A program made the position numbers and the translations under genes. A DNA stretch of 30,647 bases from JBFWIW01 sp050253535 (GTDB lineage Bacteria; Bacillota; Clostridia; Oscillospirales; Oscillospiraceae). Numbering within the stretch: position 1 is the first letter of the stretch; each line of letters opens with the position of its first letter. A model generated the notes under the pieces. The model was given only the letters and a program-made list of their open reading frames with translations, was not told the DNA's origin and made no database searches. This document shows positions 14,646-22,492 of the stretch, piece after piece. The stretch spans positions 1-30,647 of the forward strand of contig JBFWIW010000036.1 in the NCBI GenBank assembly GCA_050253535.1. Direction: 5' to 3'.

Positions 14646-15494
14646 TCACCTGACACCATCCCTGTTTTTGCCCGATCTCCAGCGAAGCTTTTGTTCATCT
14701 TTTGGGTTCAGTTCGTTCTCCAGAAGTTTTCTGAATGTTTCGAGCGCGAGATGGCGTTTAAGCATCCCCTCAACCGCAACGGAAATAGAACCTGTCTCTT
14801 CCGAGACGATCACCACAACCGCATCGGATCGCTCGCTCATGCCGATTCCCGCCCTGTGCCGCATTCCGAGGTCACGGCTGAGATTGTTGTTGTTGGACAG
14901 GGGAAGCATGCAGGCGGCGCCCGCGACTCTGCCGTTTCGGATTATCACCGCCCCGTCGTGCAGCGGCGATTTCGGGTAAAATAGGTTTTTTAAAAGTTCA
15001 GACGCCGGCTGTGCGTCAATTATAGTACCCGTTTTTATATATGCATCAAGGTTTATGTCCCTCTCAAACACGATGAGCGCGCCGACTCTGGCTGCCGCCA
15101 TATCAACGCACGCTAAAACGGTCTGTTCGATGGCAGACTGAATATCCCTGGAATTCATCTGCCGACCGAATATACCGCGAAAATTACTGCTTCCGATCTT
15201 TTCAAGCAGCCTGCGGAGTTCCGGCTGAAAGAGTACGATCAATGCCAGAAAACCGAGCTCAAAGGTAGCCCCGAGTAAGTAACTCACGACGCTGAGATGG
15301 AGCATGCTCGAGAGCCATAATACGGCAATCATGAGCATTATCCCTTTAAAAAGATTTGCAGAACTGGTTTTTCTTAAAAATGTCGTTATACGGTATATCA
15401 GAAAAGCGATTATGGCCATGTCTAATATATCCGAAAAACGTATAGTGGTAATAATGTTCCAGCAGACAGTGAGGAATTCTCTTACTGAGTCCAT
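14646..15494 (-). CDS. cdaA: Diadenylate cyclase CdaA
   Basis: Makes cyclic di-AMP from two ATP; the messenger controls potassium and osmolyte transport and wall homeostasis. Three N-terminal membrane helices (about 22-38, 48-65, 70-90) precede the DAC domain, which has both catalytic signatures, DGA at 180-182 (LHDGAVI) and RHRAG at 212-216. Length 282 is normal. It is the first gene after a consensus promoter and has GGGGAGA before its ATG. Cotranscription with cdaR is very likely. Confidence 0.97.
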   Translation of the reverse strand: MDSVREFLTVCWNIITTIRFSDILDMAIIAFLIYRITTFLRKTSSANLFKGIMLMIAVLWLSSMLHLSVVSYLLGATFELGFLALIVLFQPELRRLLEKIGSSNFRGIFGRQMNSRDIQSAIEQTVLACVDMAAARVGALIVFERDINLDAYIKTGTIIDAQPASELLKNLFYPKSPLHDGAVIIRNGRVAGAACMLPLSNNNNLSRDLGMRHRAGIGMSERSDAVVVIVSEETGSISVAVEGMLKRHLALETFRKLLENELNPKDEQKLRWRSGKNRDGVR

Positions 15495-15554
15495 AACGCT
15501 TATCTCCCCGTTTCCGCTTTTTTCTTTCGTTTGCTCACGATTGCTTTGAATCTT

Positions 15555-15583
15555 ATTATATTATAAATTTCGGTTGATGGCAA
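15555..15583 (-). promoter_or_regulatory. Sigma-A-type promoter of the cdaA operon
   Basis: On the minus strand TTGCCA (15578-15583) and TATAAT (15555-15560) are separated by exactly 17 bases, about 60 bases before the cdaA ATG. A second TATAAT overlaps one frame upstream but has only 12-base spacing. This is probably the head of the long unit running to pknB. Confidence 0.8.
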
Positions 15584-15615
15584 TAAACATCTGATAATAT
15601 TTTGTAAACATATTA

Positions 15616-16746
15616 TTACCGGGCTTTTTCCCGCAAAATATCTTCAGTTGCATTCAGAAAGGCATTAACATCGCTTGCACTGGTAAAATCGGAGACGCTG
15701 ACGCGTACCGTACCGGTGTTTATCGTCCCCGCGCTTTTGTGGGCGAGCGGCGAGCAGTGGAGTCCGGCTCTTACCGCAATGCCACGGTCTCCCAGTTCAG
15801 CTGCAGTTGTTTCCGACGGAACACCCCTAATGTTGAAGGAGACGACCCCGGCCTGATCTGAAGGCACCTTAGATTCATACATTATGATATCCGTCATTTG
15901 CCGCAGTCCGCTTTCGATTATTCCTATAAGCGCGGATTCCTTTTTTATAATTAAGGTCGGAGTCCTTTTCAGCACGTAGCTGAATCCTGCGGAGAGACCG
16001 GCTATTCCGGGCATATTGTGAGTGCCCGCTTCAAATCGGTCGGGCAGAAATTCCGGCATTTCCCGGGAAGCGGAGTTGGAACCGGTGCCGCCGGACATAA
16101 GCGGCACGCCATAATCTCCACACAGCAGAATTCCGGTACCCTGGGGGCCGTACAACCCTTTGTGTCCCGGCATGGCTATATAAGATGCGCCCAGGGCTTC
16201 AAAGTCGATATCCAACGCCCCCGCCGACTGTGAGGCGTCGATAATCAGCGGCACGCCCCTTTCACGGCAAAGCCCTGCTATTTCATAGATCGGCAGTACA
16301 AAACCGAATACGTTTGAGACGTGATTGCACACAACGAGCGACGTTTCCTTTGTCACAGCGTTTGAAAACGCCTTAAGCGCCGCGTCTCTGTCGAAAAGTT
16401 TTGAATCTGCCACCGTGACTGACGCTCCGATCAGGTAGAGCGGACGCACAACCGAATTGTGTTCATATCCTGAAATAACAACACGCTTTCCGGTCTTAGC
16501 CAGACTGTTTATCGCAATATTCAGTCCGTGTGTCGCGTTAAAGGTAAATACGACGCGCTCCAGTTCTTTAATATTAAAGAGATCCGCCGCTTTTTCACGG
16601 CATTCGAAAAGTACCTCCTCAGCTTTTCTGGCCGCACTGTACCCTCCGCGCCCCGGACTGGAAAGACTGTCCATCGCCGACCGGACGGCGCTTTTGACGG
16701 ATGCAGGTTTCAGAAAAGTCGTGGCCGCATTGTCGAGATATATCAT
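15616..16746 (-). CDS. Cysteine desulfurase-like class V aminotransferase
   Basis: PLP enzyme of the NifS/Csd superfamily that would release S (or Se) from cysteine (or selenocysteine) as an enzyme-bound persulfide. It starts IYLDNAATT; His142 (CNHVSN), Asp170 (IIDASQ) and the PLP lysine Lys196 (PGHKG) are present, as is the catalytic Cys331 (LHCSPLAH). Length 376. No iscU, sufU or thiI gene is adjacent. Instead a DUF3343 protein lies directly upstream, which suggests a dedicated carrier. Exact substrate is not decidable from sequence. The ATG has AAGGAA upstream. Confidence 0.9.
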   Translation of the reverse strand: MIYLDNAATTFLKPASVKSAVRSAMDSLSSPGRGGYSAARKAEEVLFECREKAADLFNIKELERVVFTFNATHGLNIAINSLAKTGKRVVISGYEHNSVVRPLYLIGASVTVADSKLFDRDAALKAFSNAVTKETSLVVCNHVSNVFGFVLPIYEIAGLCRERGVPLIIDASQSAGALDIDFEALGASYIAMPGHKGLYGPQGTGILLCGDYGVPLMSGGTGSNSASREMPEFLPDRFEAGTHNMPGIAGLSAGFSYVLKRTPTLIIKKESALIGIIESGLRQMTDIIMYESKVPSDQAGVVSFNIRGVPSETTAAELGDRGIAVRAGLHCSPLAHKSAGTINTGTVRVSVSDFTSASDVNAFLNATEDILREKAR

Positions 16747-16816
16747 ATTATGACCATTCCTTTCGCTGCACTACATACACAAAACAGCCATGAAATGGAA
16801 TGGATATAATGTGCAT

Positions 16817-16848
16817 GTTTTGCGGTTGCCCATAAGGACGAGCAAAAC
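16817..16848. other. Hairpin between DUF3343 gene and csd-like gene
   Basis: Perfect 7-base arms GTTTTGC and GCAAAAC flank an 18-base loop in a 127-base gap; three more bases on each side (TGC/GCA) pair across a two-base bulge. The minus-strand form resembles the repeat hairpin at 25491-25525 in its GTGCG-TTTGC start, so it may be a diverged relative. No T-run follows. Confidence 0.5.
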
Positions 16849-16873
16849 GCACTAAAATCAAATATTGTTTGTT

Positions 16874-17128
16874 TCAAACTTTTACCTCGCTGAATGACGA
16901 GCCTAATTGTCTGAACGCTTTTTCAGGTTTTATCGACGCTTTTCCAAGCGCTGCCAGCGCTTTGTTCAGGTCTTTTTCCGGTATGCGTGCTGCATAGCCG
17001 CAGCCGCGTGTCGTCAGTTCCTGTGGGGTGCGTAAAATTGTTGTCGTTATACCGGTTGCTTCAAGAACCCTTTTTGTCATCTGTGCATATGTGAGAGACC
17101 TGCAGGTCAAAATTATTTGTTGCTGCAA
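16874..17128 (-). CDS. DUF3343 family small protein (putative Se/S carrier-like)
   Basis: Product of 84 residues from a TTG start at 17128, chosen because GGGAGGGG lies six bases before it. An ORF start at 17215 would add 29 residues overlapping ispF that look untranslated. It is of a two-layer alpha/beta size, with Cys9 and the motif RGCGYAARIP (Cys43), matching the CG-x-A region of DUF3343. Pfam describes that family as Se/S carrier-like, by my recollection. Adjacent csd-like gene supports a role as sulfur or selenium acceptor. No partner such as selD or yedF is in the window. Function is inferred from context only. Confidence 0.8.
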   Translation of the reverse strand: MQQQIILTCRSLTYAQMTKRVLEATGITTTILRTPQELTTRGCGYAARIPEKDLNKALAALGKASIKPEKAFRQLGSSFSEVKV

Positions 17129-17150
17129 AAATAACCCCTCCCGGATATTT

Positions 17151-17175
17151 GGTCGGCACAAAAAAGTGCCAGACC
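17151..17175. other. Hairpin upstream of the DUF3343 gene
   Basis: Stem GGTC-GGCAC / GTGCC-GACC with one bulged base and an A6/T6 loop, 10-15 bases upstream of the DUF3343 Shine-Dalgarno and just after ispF. It has nine pairs but no trailing T-run. It may be a weak attenuator or an mRNA-processing structure separating ispDF from the DUF3343-csd pair. Confidence 0.5.
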
Positions 17176-17211
17176 ATTCTATGCCGAAAAGGGGCCATAT
17201 GATTTTTAAAA

Positions 17212-17679
17212 TCACTCAAGAATGACGACCGCATGTGCCGCGATACCTTCGAGGGCGCCGGTAAAACCGAGTCCTTCTTCAGTCGTGGCCTTAACGTTCA
17301 GCCTTTCAGGCATAACATCCATCACCTCCGAAAGCACCGCGGTCATTTCCAGCATGTACCCGGATATCTTCGGTTTTTGCGCGACGATCGTTATATCGGC
17401 GTTTCCGAGTTCATAACCTTTTTCTCTGATAAACGCCATAACCGTTTCGAGAAGTTTTGTACTCGCTATACCCTCATATTTCGGGTCCGTATCGGGAAAC
17501 AGTCTTCCTATGTCGCCCATGGCGGCGGCGCCGAGCAGCGCATCCATCAGCGCGTGAATGGCGACGTCGGCGTCCGAGTGCCCGTCAGGCCCAAAAGTGC
17601 AAGGTACTGTTACGCCGCAGAGGACGCATGGTCTGCCGTCTTTATACCGGTGGACATCGTATCCGTATCCGATCCTCAT
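17212..17679 (-). CDS. ispF: 2-C-methyl-D-erythritol 2,4-cyclodiphosphate synthase
   Basis: Fifth enzyme of the MEP isoprenoid pathway; it cyclises CDP-ME-2-phosphate and releases CMP. The metal site Asp8, His10 (GYDVHRY) and His42 (AIHALMDALLG) is intact. GHSDADV and the C-terminal TTEEGLGFTG are the family motifs. Length 155. Its ATG overlaps the ispD stop (ATGA), a common ispD-ispF arrangement, so stoichiometric coupled synthesis is likely. The active form is a trimer. Confidence 0.97.
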   Translation of the reverse strand: MRIGYGYDVHRYKDGRPCVLCGVTVPCTFGPDGHSDADVAIHALMDALLGAAAMGDIGRLFPDTDPKYEGIASTKLLETVMAFIREKGYELGNADITIVAQKPKISGYMLEMTAVLSEVMDVMPERLNVKATTEEGLGFTGALEGIAAHAVVILE

Positions 17680-18413
17680 GCTTTTTCGCCTCTCATTTTA
17701 AGTATCGACTCGCCGATAACGAGGTCTGCCGGTGTCGTTATCTTCAAATTCTCATATGAACCGTCAGTAAGATGCACGGCAACACCGACGGCCTCCGCCG
17801 CCATACAGTCGTCTGTCAGCGAAAGTTTTTTTTCCATGGCATTTTTTAGCGCGCCTTTTATGAGGTCTGCGTCAAACACCTGTGGAGTCTGGACGGCAAA
17901 GAGTGTAGATCTTACCGGCGTACTTTTCACAATCCCATGCTCTGCAACCTTTATCGTATCTTTTACGGGTACACCCGGTGCGGCGGCTCCGTATTTCGCG
18001 GCGATCAACACTGTCTCGCCGATTATCGTATTTGTAACAAATGGTCGGCAGCCATCATGTATTGCAATGAGCTCCGTTTCCCTGGGAACAGCCATGACTC
18101 CGTTATAAACGGAAGACGTCCTTGTCTCACCTCCGGAGACTATACGGAAAAGCTTTGAAATATTGTAATCGCAGCAAAGCCTCCCTGCTTGTTCAGCATC
18201 CTCTCCACGGACTACGACGATAATATCATCGATATATTCGGAATCCTGCAGAGCGCAAAGCGTCATTGCAAGAATAGGTATGCCTCCGACGGCCGCAAAG
18301 AGTTTATTGCCGCCGCTCATTCTGATGGAAGCGCCGCCTGCCGCAACAACGGCAGCGCAGCGCTTGTGTACTGTTTTTCTTGCAGTGTTCAAAATTTTAG
18401 CCACTAGTTTCAA
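17676..18413 (-). CDS. ispD: 2-C-methyl-D-erythritol 4-phosphate cytidylyltransferase
   Basis: MEP-pathway enzyme that makes CDP-ME from MEP and CTP. The nucleotide-binding stretch is VAAGGASIRMSGGNKLFA (a variant of the AAGxGxRM...K motif). It also has HDGCRPFV and TPQVFD. Length is 245 residues from the TTG at 18413, with AAGGAG eight bases upstream; the first about 15 residues extend beyond the family core, so a later start is possible. It lies right after the carD terminator-like hairpin, so expression probably depends on read-through. Confidence 0.93.
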   Translation of the reverse strand: MKLVAKILNTARKTVHKRCAAVVAAGGASIRMSGGNKLFAAVGGIPILAMTLCALQDSEYIDDIIVVVRGEDAEQAGRLCCDYNISKLFRIVSGGETRTSSVYNGVMAVPRETELIAIHDGCRPFVTNTIIGETVLIAAKYGAAAPGVPVKDTIKVAEHGIVKSTPVRSTLFAVQTPQVFDADLIKGALKNAMEKKLSLTDDCMAAEAVGVAVHLTDGSYENLKITTPADLVIGESILKMRGEKA

Positions 18414-18440
18414 CGGTCGGGCTCCTTTTTTCTGCGGAAT

Positions 18441-18468
18441 AAAAGTGCTGCCCCCGCAAAGGAGCAGC
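18441..18468 (-). terminator. Intrinsic terminator-like hairpin after carD
   Basis: On the minus strand an 8-bp GC-rich stem (GCTGCTCC / GGGGGCAGC, one T-G pair, six-base loop) is followed by ACTTTTATT. It lies 13 bases past the carD stop and 28 bases before the ispD start, with no room for a promoter between, so it may act as a partial terminator. Confidence 0.65.
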
Positions 18469-18480
18469 TGCCTGAGCTAT

Positions 18481-18957
18481 TTAGGTAAGCGCATTATTAA
18501 TACGATTTTCTACCTCTTCATAGGTCGAGTTTTGGGAGAGAACTATCTCGGATATAAGTATCTGCTTTGCCGAACGCAGCATCTTCCGTTCACCTGTAGA
18601 GAGCCCTTTTTCATTCTCTCGTTCCACAAGTCCCTTTATAACCCGTGCGACCTCGTTAAGATCGCCGCTCTTTATCCGCATCATATTCTCTCTGTATCGT
18701 CTGTTCCAATTTTGCGTCATATCGACTTTAATGTCCGCCATCGAGTCAATTACCTTATCAGCCGTCTCGGAGTCAATGATAGGGCGCACACCTATGGCTT
18801 CGCTTGAATCAATAGGTATAAGTACCACCATACCGCCCACCGGAATATTCAGGACATAATAACTCCTTGTAGTTCCATTAATTTTCTTTTCTTCAATGCC
18901 GTTTATGATGCCCGCCCCGTGCATGGGATGAGCGATTCTGTCACCGATGTCGAACAT
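18481..18957 (-). CDS. CarD/CdnL-family transcription factor
   Basis: RNA-polymerase-binding regulator that stabilises open complexes at promoters. The N-terminal RNAP-interaction (Tudor-like) domain begins MFDIGDRIAHPMHGAGII. The C-terminal helical part has WNRRYRENMMRIKSGDLNEVA and SAKQILISEI, typical for CarD. Length 158. I chose ATG at 18957 with AAGGAG six bases upstream; the frame could extend 11 codons but they are not family-like. It has its own strong promoter and a downstream terminator, suggesting partly independent expression from ispDF. Confidence 0.94.
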   Translation of the reverse strand: MFDIGDRIAHPMHGAGIINGIEEKKINGTTRSYYVLNIPVGGMVVLIPIDSSEAIGVRPIIDSETADKVIDSMADIKVDMTQNWNRRYRENMMRIKSGDLNEVARVIKGLVERENEKGLSTGERKMLRSAKQILISEIVLSQNSTYEEVENRINNALT

Positions 18958-19022
18958 ATCCAGCTCCTTTAATCTGCGTCGCCCTGGCACAGAAATTGTT
19001 GAACGATAACTTTTTCAATTAG

Positions 19023-19051
19023 ATTATACACTATTTCAACAAAATTAACAA
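19023..19051 (-). promoter_or_regulatory. Sigma-A-type promoter of carD
   Basis: Minus-strand TTGTTA (19046-19051), 17-base spacer, consensus TATAAT (19023-19028), about 65 bases before the carD ATG and directly after the ispH-rpsA terminator hairpin. Confidence 0.8.
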
Positions 19052-19065
19052 GTCTTTTTAAATAA

Positions 19066-19098
19066 TTACCGGAAATGTCGGATTGACATTTCCGGTAA
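19066..19098 (-). terminator. Strong hairpin terminating the ispH-rpsA unit
   Basis: A perfect 14-bp stem (arms TTACCGGAAATGTC / GACATTTCCGGTAA) with a five-base loop starts 26 bases after the ispH-rpsA stop. The minus-strand 3' side continues TTATTTAAAA, a moderate T/A tract. It separates this unit from the carD promoter. Confidence 0.75.
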
Positions 19099-19124
19099 CA
19101 CTTTTATAACGTTTTAAAAAATTA

Positions 19125-21179
19125 TTACTCGGCGTCGGACACTACATCTTCGGTTGTTATTGGAGCGTCCGTATCATAGATGATCTTATCTTCCTCTTCT
19201 GCGGCTCCCGACACGGTTGCAGGCGCTTCCGGCTCAAGCAGCGCTCTTATGCTGAGTGATATTTTCTGCTTCTCATTGTCGATTTCGGTGATTTTAACCT
19301 TGACTTCCTGGCCGACTGCGAGGACCTCATCAGGCTTGCCTATGCGCCTGTCTGCTATCTGCGAGATGTGAATAAGCCCGTCGACACCGGGGATAATCTC
19401 CGCAAACGCACCAAAGGGCATAAGCTTCACTATCTTGACTTCAGCTATGCTGCCGGCTGCGTATTTGTTTGTGAATTTAAGCCACGGATTCTCCGAACGA
19501 TCCTTATAGCCGAGAGAAATTTTTCTTGATTCCTTATCAAAGGAGATGATATAGACTTCAAGCTCGTCTCCTACCTTGAGAACATCGCTGGGCTGGCGGA
19601 TACGGCTCCAGCTGAGCTCAGATACATGTACCATTCCATCTATGCCGCCGATATCGACAAACGCGCCATATGAAGTGAGAGACTTAACGACGCCCTTATA
19701 GCGCTTACCAACTTCGATTTCGTTCCAGACCGCTTCCGCCTTGGCTTTGCGCTCTTCATATGCAACAGCTCTTATAGAACCGACAACACGGTGACGAGGC
19801 TGATTTACCTCGGTAACGCGGAGTCTGACCTTTGTTTTGAGAAGTGAACTCATAGGAGCATCCTTAGGAAGACCGGTCTGGGATGCCGGAATAAATACAC
19901 GAACACCCTTAACCGAAACTACTACGCCACCCTTATTCTCTTCGACGACAACACCTTCAAGAACGTCTCTGCTGCCCCTGGCGCCATTTATATCGTCCCA
20001 CGCCTTTACCGAATCAAGGCGCTTTTTGGAGAGCATTACGGTACCTTCTACATCATTTACGCGCATTACATAGGTCTCTATCTGATCACCAACTTTGACA
20101 ATATCGGACGCCTTGGCGTTCGGATCATCAGTTAGTTCCGCAAGAGGTATGTAGCCTGACTGCTTGGTACCAAGATCGACGGATATCTCCGTCGGTGTAA
20201 TGGCGGCTATTATACCTGTCACCTTTTCTCCTGTATATAAAGTTTTAATTGATCTTTCCAACATCTCCTCAAAAGATTCCGTTTTTTCCTCTGCAGGCGC
20301 TTCTGCATTTGCGGCTATTTCCGCCGCCATAATTTCGTCACTCATCTTGTGATAGACCTCCTTTATAATCCACGCAGGCGTTGAAGCACCCGCTGTGATT
20401 CCAAGAATCCCGACTCCGTCGAGAGTACCACGGTCGAGCTCATCGGCCGACTCTATGCAGTAAACGCGAGAGCAGCGTTTTCTGCAAATATCTGCAAGAC
20501 GGCGGGTATTCGCGCTGTGTCTACCGCCGATAACTACCATCGCGTCGCACTGTGCCGCAATAAGCGCAGCTTCAGTTTGTCGTTTTAAGGTAACATCACA
20601 TATAGTATCAAATATTTTGAAGTTTGTACACTCTTTTTTTAGTAAATTAACACATAATTCAAAATTTTCATGACTGCCGGTCGTTTGCGAAACCACTGAG
20701 AGTTTTTTTTGTCCGAAAGCCTGATTTGCCGACAGAAATTCATTTATTTCTGAAGGTTTTTCAAATACATAACATTCTTTACACCATGCCGCGATGGCAG
20801 TTATCTCGGGATGGTCGCGCTCACCGATTATTATAACAGCACGCCCTTCGGCCGACTCGGACTTTACGGTCTCATGGATTTTCATAACGTCGGGGCATGT
20901 CGCATCAATTATATTCACATCAAGTGCCGAAAGACGTTCGTACTCATCACGGCCTATACCGTGGCTCCTTATAATAACTGTATCGCCGGAAGCGACATCG
21001 CCTAGTGAGCCTGCCTCTGTAACGCCCATTTCGGCAAGTTTTTTCACGACGGTCGAATTGTGTATCAAGGGCCCGAGCGTCCTGCAGTTTTTACATGAAA
21101 CGGCTGCTTTTTCTGCTATTTTTACTGCCCGCGAAACGCCGAAGCAGAAACCGGAGTACTTCGCTAGTAAGATTTTCAT
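19125..21179 (-). CDS. ispH: Fused IspH (HMBPP reductase) - ribosomal protein S1
   Basis: Residues 1-282 form a complete IspH, the last MEP-pathway enzyme, making IPP and DMAPP from HMBPP. The [4Fe-4S] cysteines are Cys12, Cys95 and Cys194, with His40, His73, His123 and Glu125, matching the E. coli positions closely. A linker (about 283-315, Ala/Glu-rich) joins it to four S1 RNA-binding repeats (about 318-388, 404-475, 491-558, 576-647) and an acidic tail. This fusion is a known Clostridia feature. The frame is uninterrupted. PlsC lies three bases upstream. Whether the S1 half acts in translation is inferred. Confidence 0.96.
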   Translation of the reverse strand: MKILLAKYSGFCFGVSRAVKIAEKAAVSCKNCRTLGPLIHNSTVVKKLAEMGVTEAGSLGDVASGDTVIIRSHGIGRDEYERLSALDVNIIDATCPDVMKIHETVKSESAEGRAVIIIGERDHPEITAIAAWCKECYVFEKPSEINEFLSANQAFGQKKLSVVSQTTGSHENFELCVNLLKKECTNFKIFDTICDVTLKRQTEAALIAAQCDAMVVIGGRHSANTRRLADICRKRCSRVYCIESADELDRGTLDGVGILGITAGASTPAWIIKEVYHKMSDEIMAAEIAANAEAPAEEKTESFEEMLERSIKTLYTGEKVTGIIAAITPTEISVDLGTKQSGYIPLAELTDDPNAKASDIVKVGDQIETYVMRVNDVEGTVMLSKKRLDSVKAWDDINGARGSRDVLEGVVVEENKGGVVVSVKGVRVFIPASQTGLPKDAPMSSLLKTKVRLRVTEVNQPRHRVVGSIRAVAYEERKAKAEAVWNEIEVGKRYKGVVKSLTSYGAFVDIGGIDGMVHVSELSWSRIRQPSDVLKVGDELEVYIISFDKESRKISLGYKDRSENPWLKFTNKYAAGSIAEVKIVKLMPFGAFAEIIPGVDGLIHISQIADRRIGKPDEVLAVGQEVKVKITEIDNEKQKISLSIRALLEPEAPATVSGAAEEEDKIIYDTDAPITTEDVVSDAE

Positions 21180-21182
21180 CTG

Positions 21183-21788
21183 TCAGGCAATCTCCTTTGG
21201 CTTCAGTTCGGATATGCTCCGCATGAGAGATTCAGCCAGCCTGTCATATTCCGCAGACGAGAGCTTCCGCTTTTCCGGATTAATAAAATAAGGTGTTCCG
21301 ATGACAATGGGGATACGGCGCCATATGGACTTTTTACGCGGGATGTAGACGGGTACTATAGGGACTCCGGCCTTTTCGGCAATACGTATGGCCCCTGTCT
21401 TTGCCGCGACAGCGAAATCCTCATCCGCACGCGTGCCCTCAGGGAATATCACTATTTTTTCGCCCTGTTTCAAAAGATTCAGAGCGGTTTTTATCGCAGT
21501 AATATCGGTCTTGGAGCGATCGACCGAAAATGTGCCTGCCCGCAAAATGATCGTACGAAGTATCGGGTTATCGAATAGCTCTTTTTTTGCCATCATGTGC
21601 ATATGGTTCTTCCGCTTTACCGCAAGACAGAGCAGAAAAGGGTCGGACAACCCCGAGTGCGATGCACAGAAGACCGCCGCCCCCCCCGGAATGTTATTGA
21701 TGCCGATGGGCTTTACCCTGAAAATCAAGCCCAGCGATATTGAGACCAGAAAATAAAGAAAAGAATAGAACCTGTATACGCGCCTCAT
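21183..21788 (-). CDS. plsC: 1-acyl-sn-glycerol-3-phosphate acyltransferase
   Basis: Makes phosphatidic acid from lysophosphatidic acid at the membrane. Catalytic motif HSGLSD (His44, Asp49, the HX4D signature) and the substrate motif FPEGTR are present. An N-terminal hydrophobic stretch (residues about 8-24) should anchor it. Length 201. I chose ATG at 21788: it overlaps the cmk stop by ATGA and has AGAGG eight bases upstream; a GTG two codons earlier is too near the Shine-Dalgarno. Gene order cmk-plsC-ispH is usual in Clostridia. Confidence 0.94.
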   Translation of the reverse strand: MRRVYRFYSFLYFLVSISLGLIFRVKPIGINNIPGGAAVFCASHSGLSDPFLLCLAVKRKNHMHMMAKKELFDNPILRTIILRAGTFSVDRSKTDITAIKTALNLLKQGEKIVIFPEGTRADEDFAVAAKTGAIRIAEKAGVPIVPVYIPRKKSIWRRIPIVIGTPYFINPEKRKLSSAEYDRLAESLMRSISELKPKEIA

Positions 21789-22462
21789 AAACACAGCCTC
21801 TCTTCGACGGTCTTTTTTATGAGTGCGAAACTTTTCTCAAGCGAGTTGCCCGTTGTGTCCAGCATAACCGCGTCGTCCGCCGCCCTGAGCGGCGCTTCTT
21901 TGCGCGTCGAGTCGTTTTTATCGCGGTATTCAATGTCGCGCAAAACATCATAGTAGTCGGCCTTTATGTTTTTTTCGCAAAGCTCTGCATAACGCCTTTT
22001 TGCGCGCTCTTCACTGGAAGCCGTGAGGAATATTTTGAGGTCGGCGTTCGGCAGGACGACGGTTCCGATATCCCTGCCGTCCATAATGACACTGCTTTTT
22101 TCAGCTATACCGCGCTGCATTCCCATGAGCGCACGACGGACCGCCGGCATAGCGGAGACGTTGGATGCGTATATTGAGACTTCCGGCAGTCTGATGGCGT
22201 CGGAGACGTCTTCTCCGTTAAGGAACATGCGCTGCATACCGGTTTCGTCGTGACGGATCTCGATATCTATCTGTGGTAGGAGCGCGGATACGGCGGTTTC
22301 ATCCTTGGAGGCGACGCCGCTTCTCAATACAAAAAGGCCAACGGAGCGGTATATCGCGCCTGTGTCGATATAAATAAGTCCGAAATGGCGTGCGGTCATT
22401 CTGGCAAGGGTGCTTTTTCCCGCGCCGGAGGGGCCGTCTATCGCTATACTGATATTCTTCAT
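21785..22462 (-). CDS. cmk: Cytidylate kinase
   Basis: Phosphorylates CMP and dCMP. The P-loop GPSGAGKS is at 10-17. DTGAIYR, MDGRDIGTVV and the ERAKRRYAEL and YRDKNDSTRKEAP segments are standard for bacterial CMP kinases. Length 225. The ATG follows an AAAAGG Shine-Dalgarno, 30 bases after the flavoprotein gene. CMP released by IspF is one substrate source. Confidence 0.97.
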   Translation of the reverse strand: MKNISIAIDGPSGAGKSTLARMTARHFGLIYIDTGAIYRSVGLFVLRSGVASKDETAVSALLPQIDIEIRHDETGMQRMFLNGEDVSDAIRLPEVSIYASNVSAMPAVRRALMGMQRGIAEKSSVIMDGRDIGTVVLPNADLKIFLTASSEERAKRRYAELCEKNIKADYYDVLRDIEYRDKNDSTRKEAPLRAADDAVMLDTTGNSLEKSFALIKKTVEERLCL

Positions 22463-22492
22463 TTGCCTTTTTTCCTTTCGACAAAGAATTGT

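Noticed and set aside
15594..15616. Terminator after the cysteine-desulfurase-like gene
   Set aside because: Only a 7-bp all-AT stem without a T-run; too weak to call.
17233..18108. 291-codon plus-strand open frame opposite ispF and ispD
   Set aside because: Both strands are open here but the minus-strand frames are well-known enzymes with all active-site residues; this one shows no family pattern.
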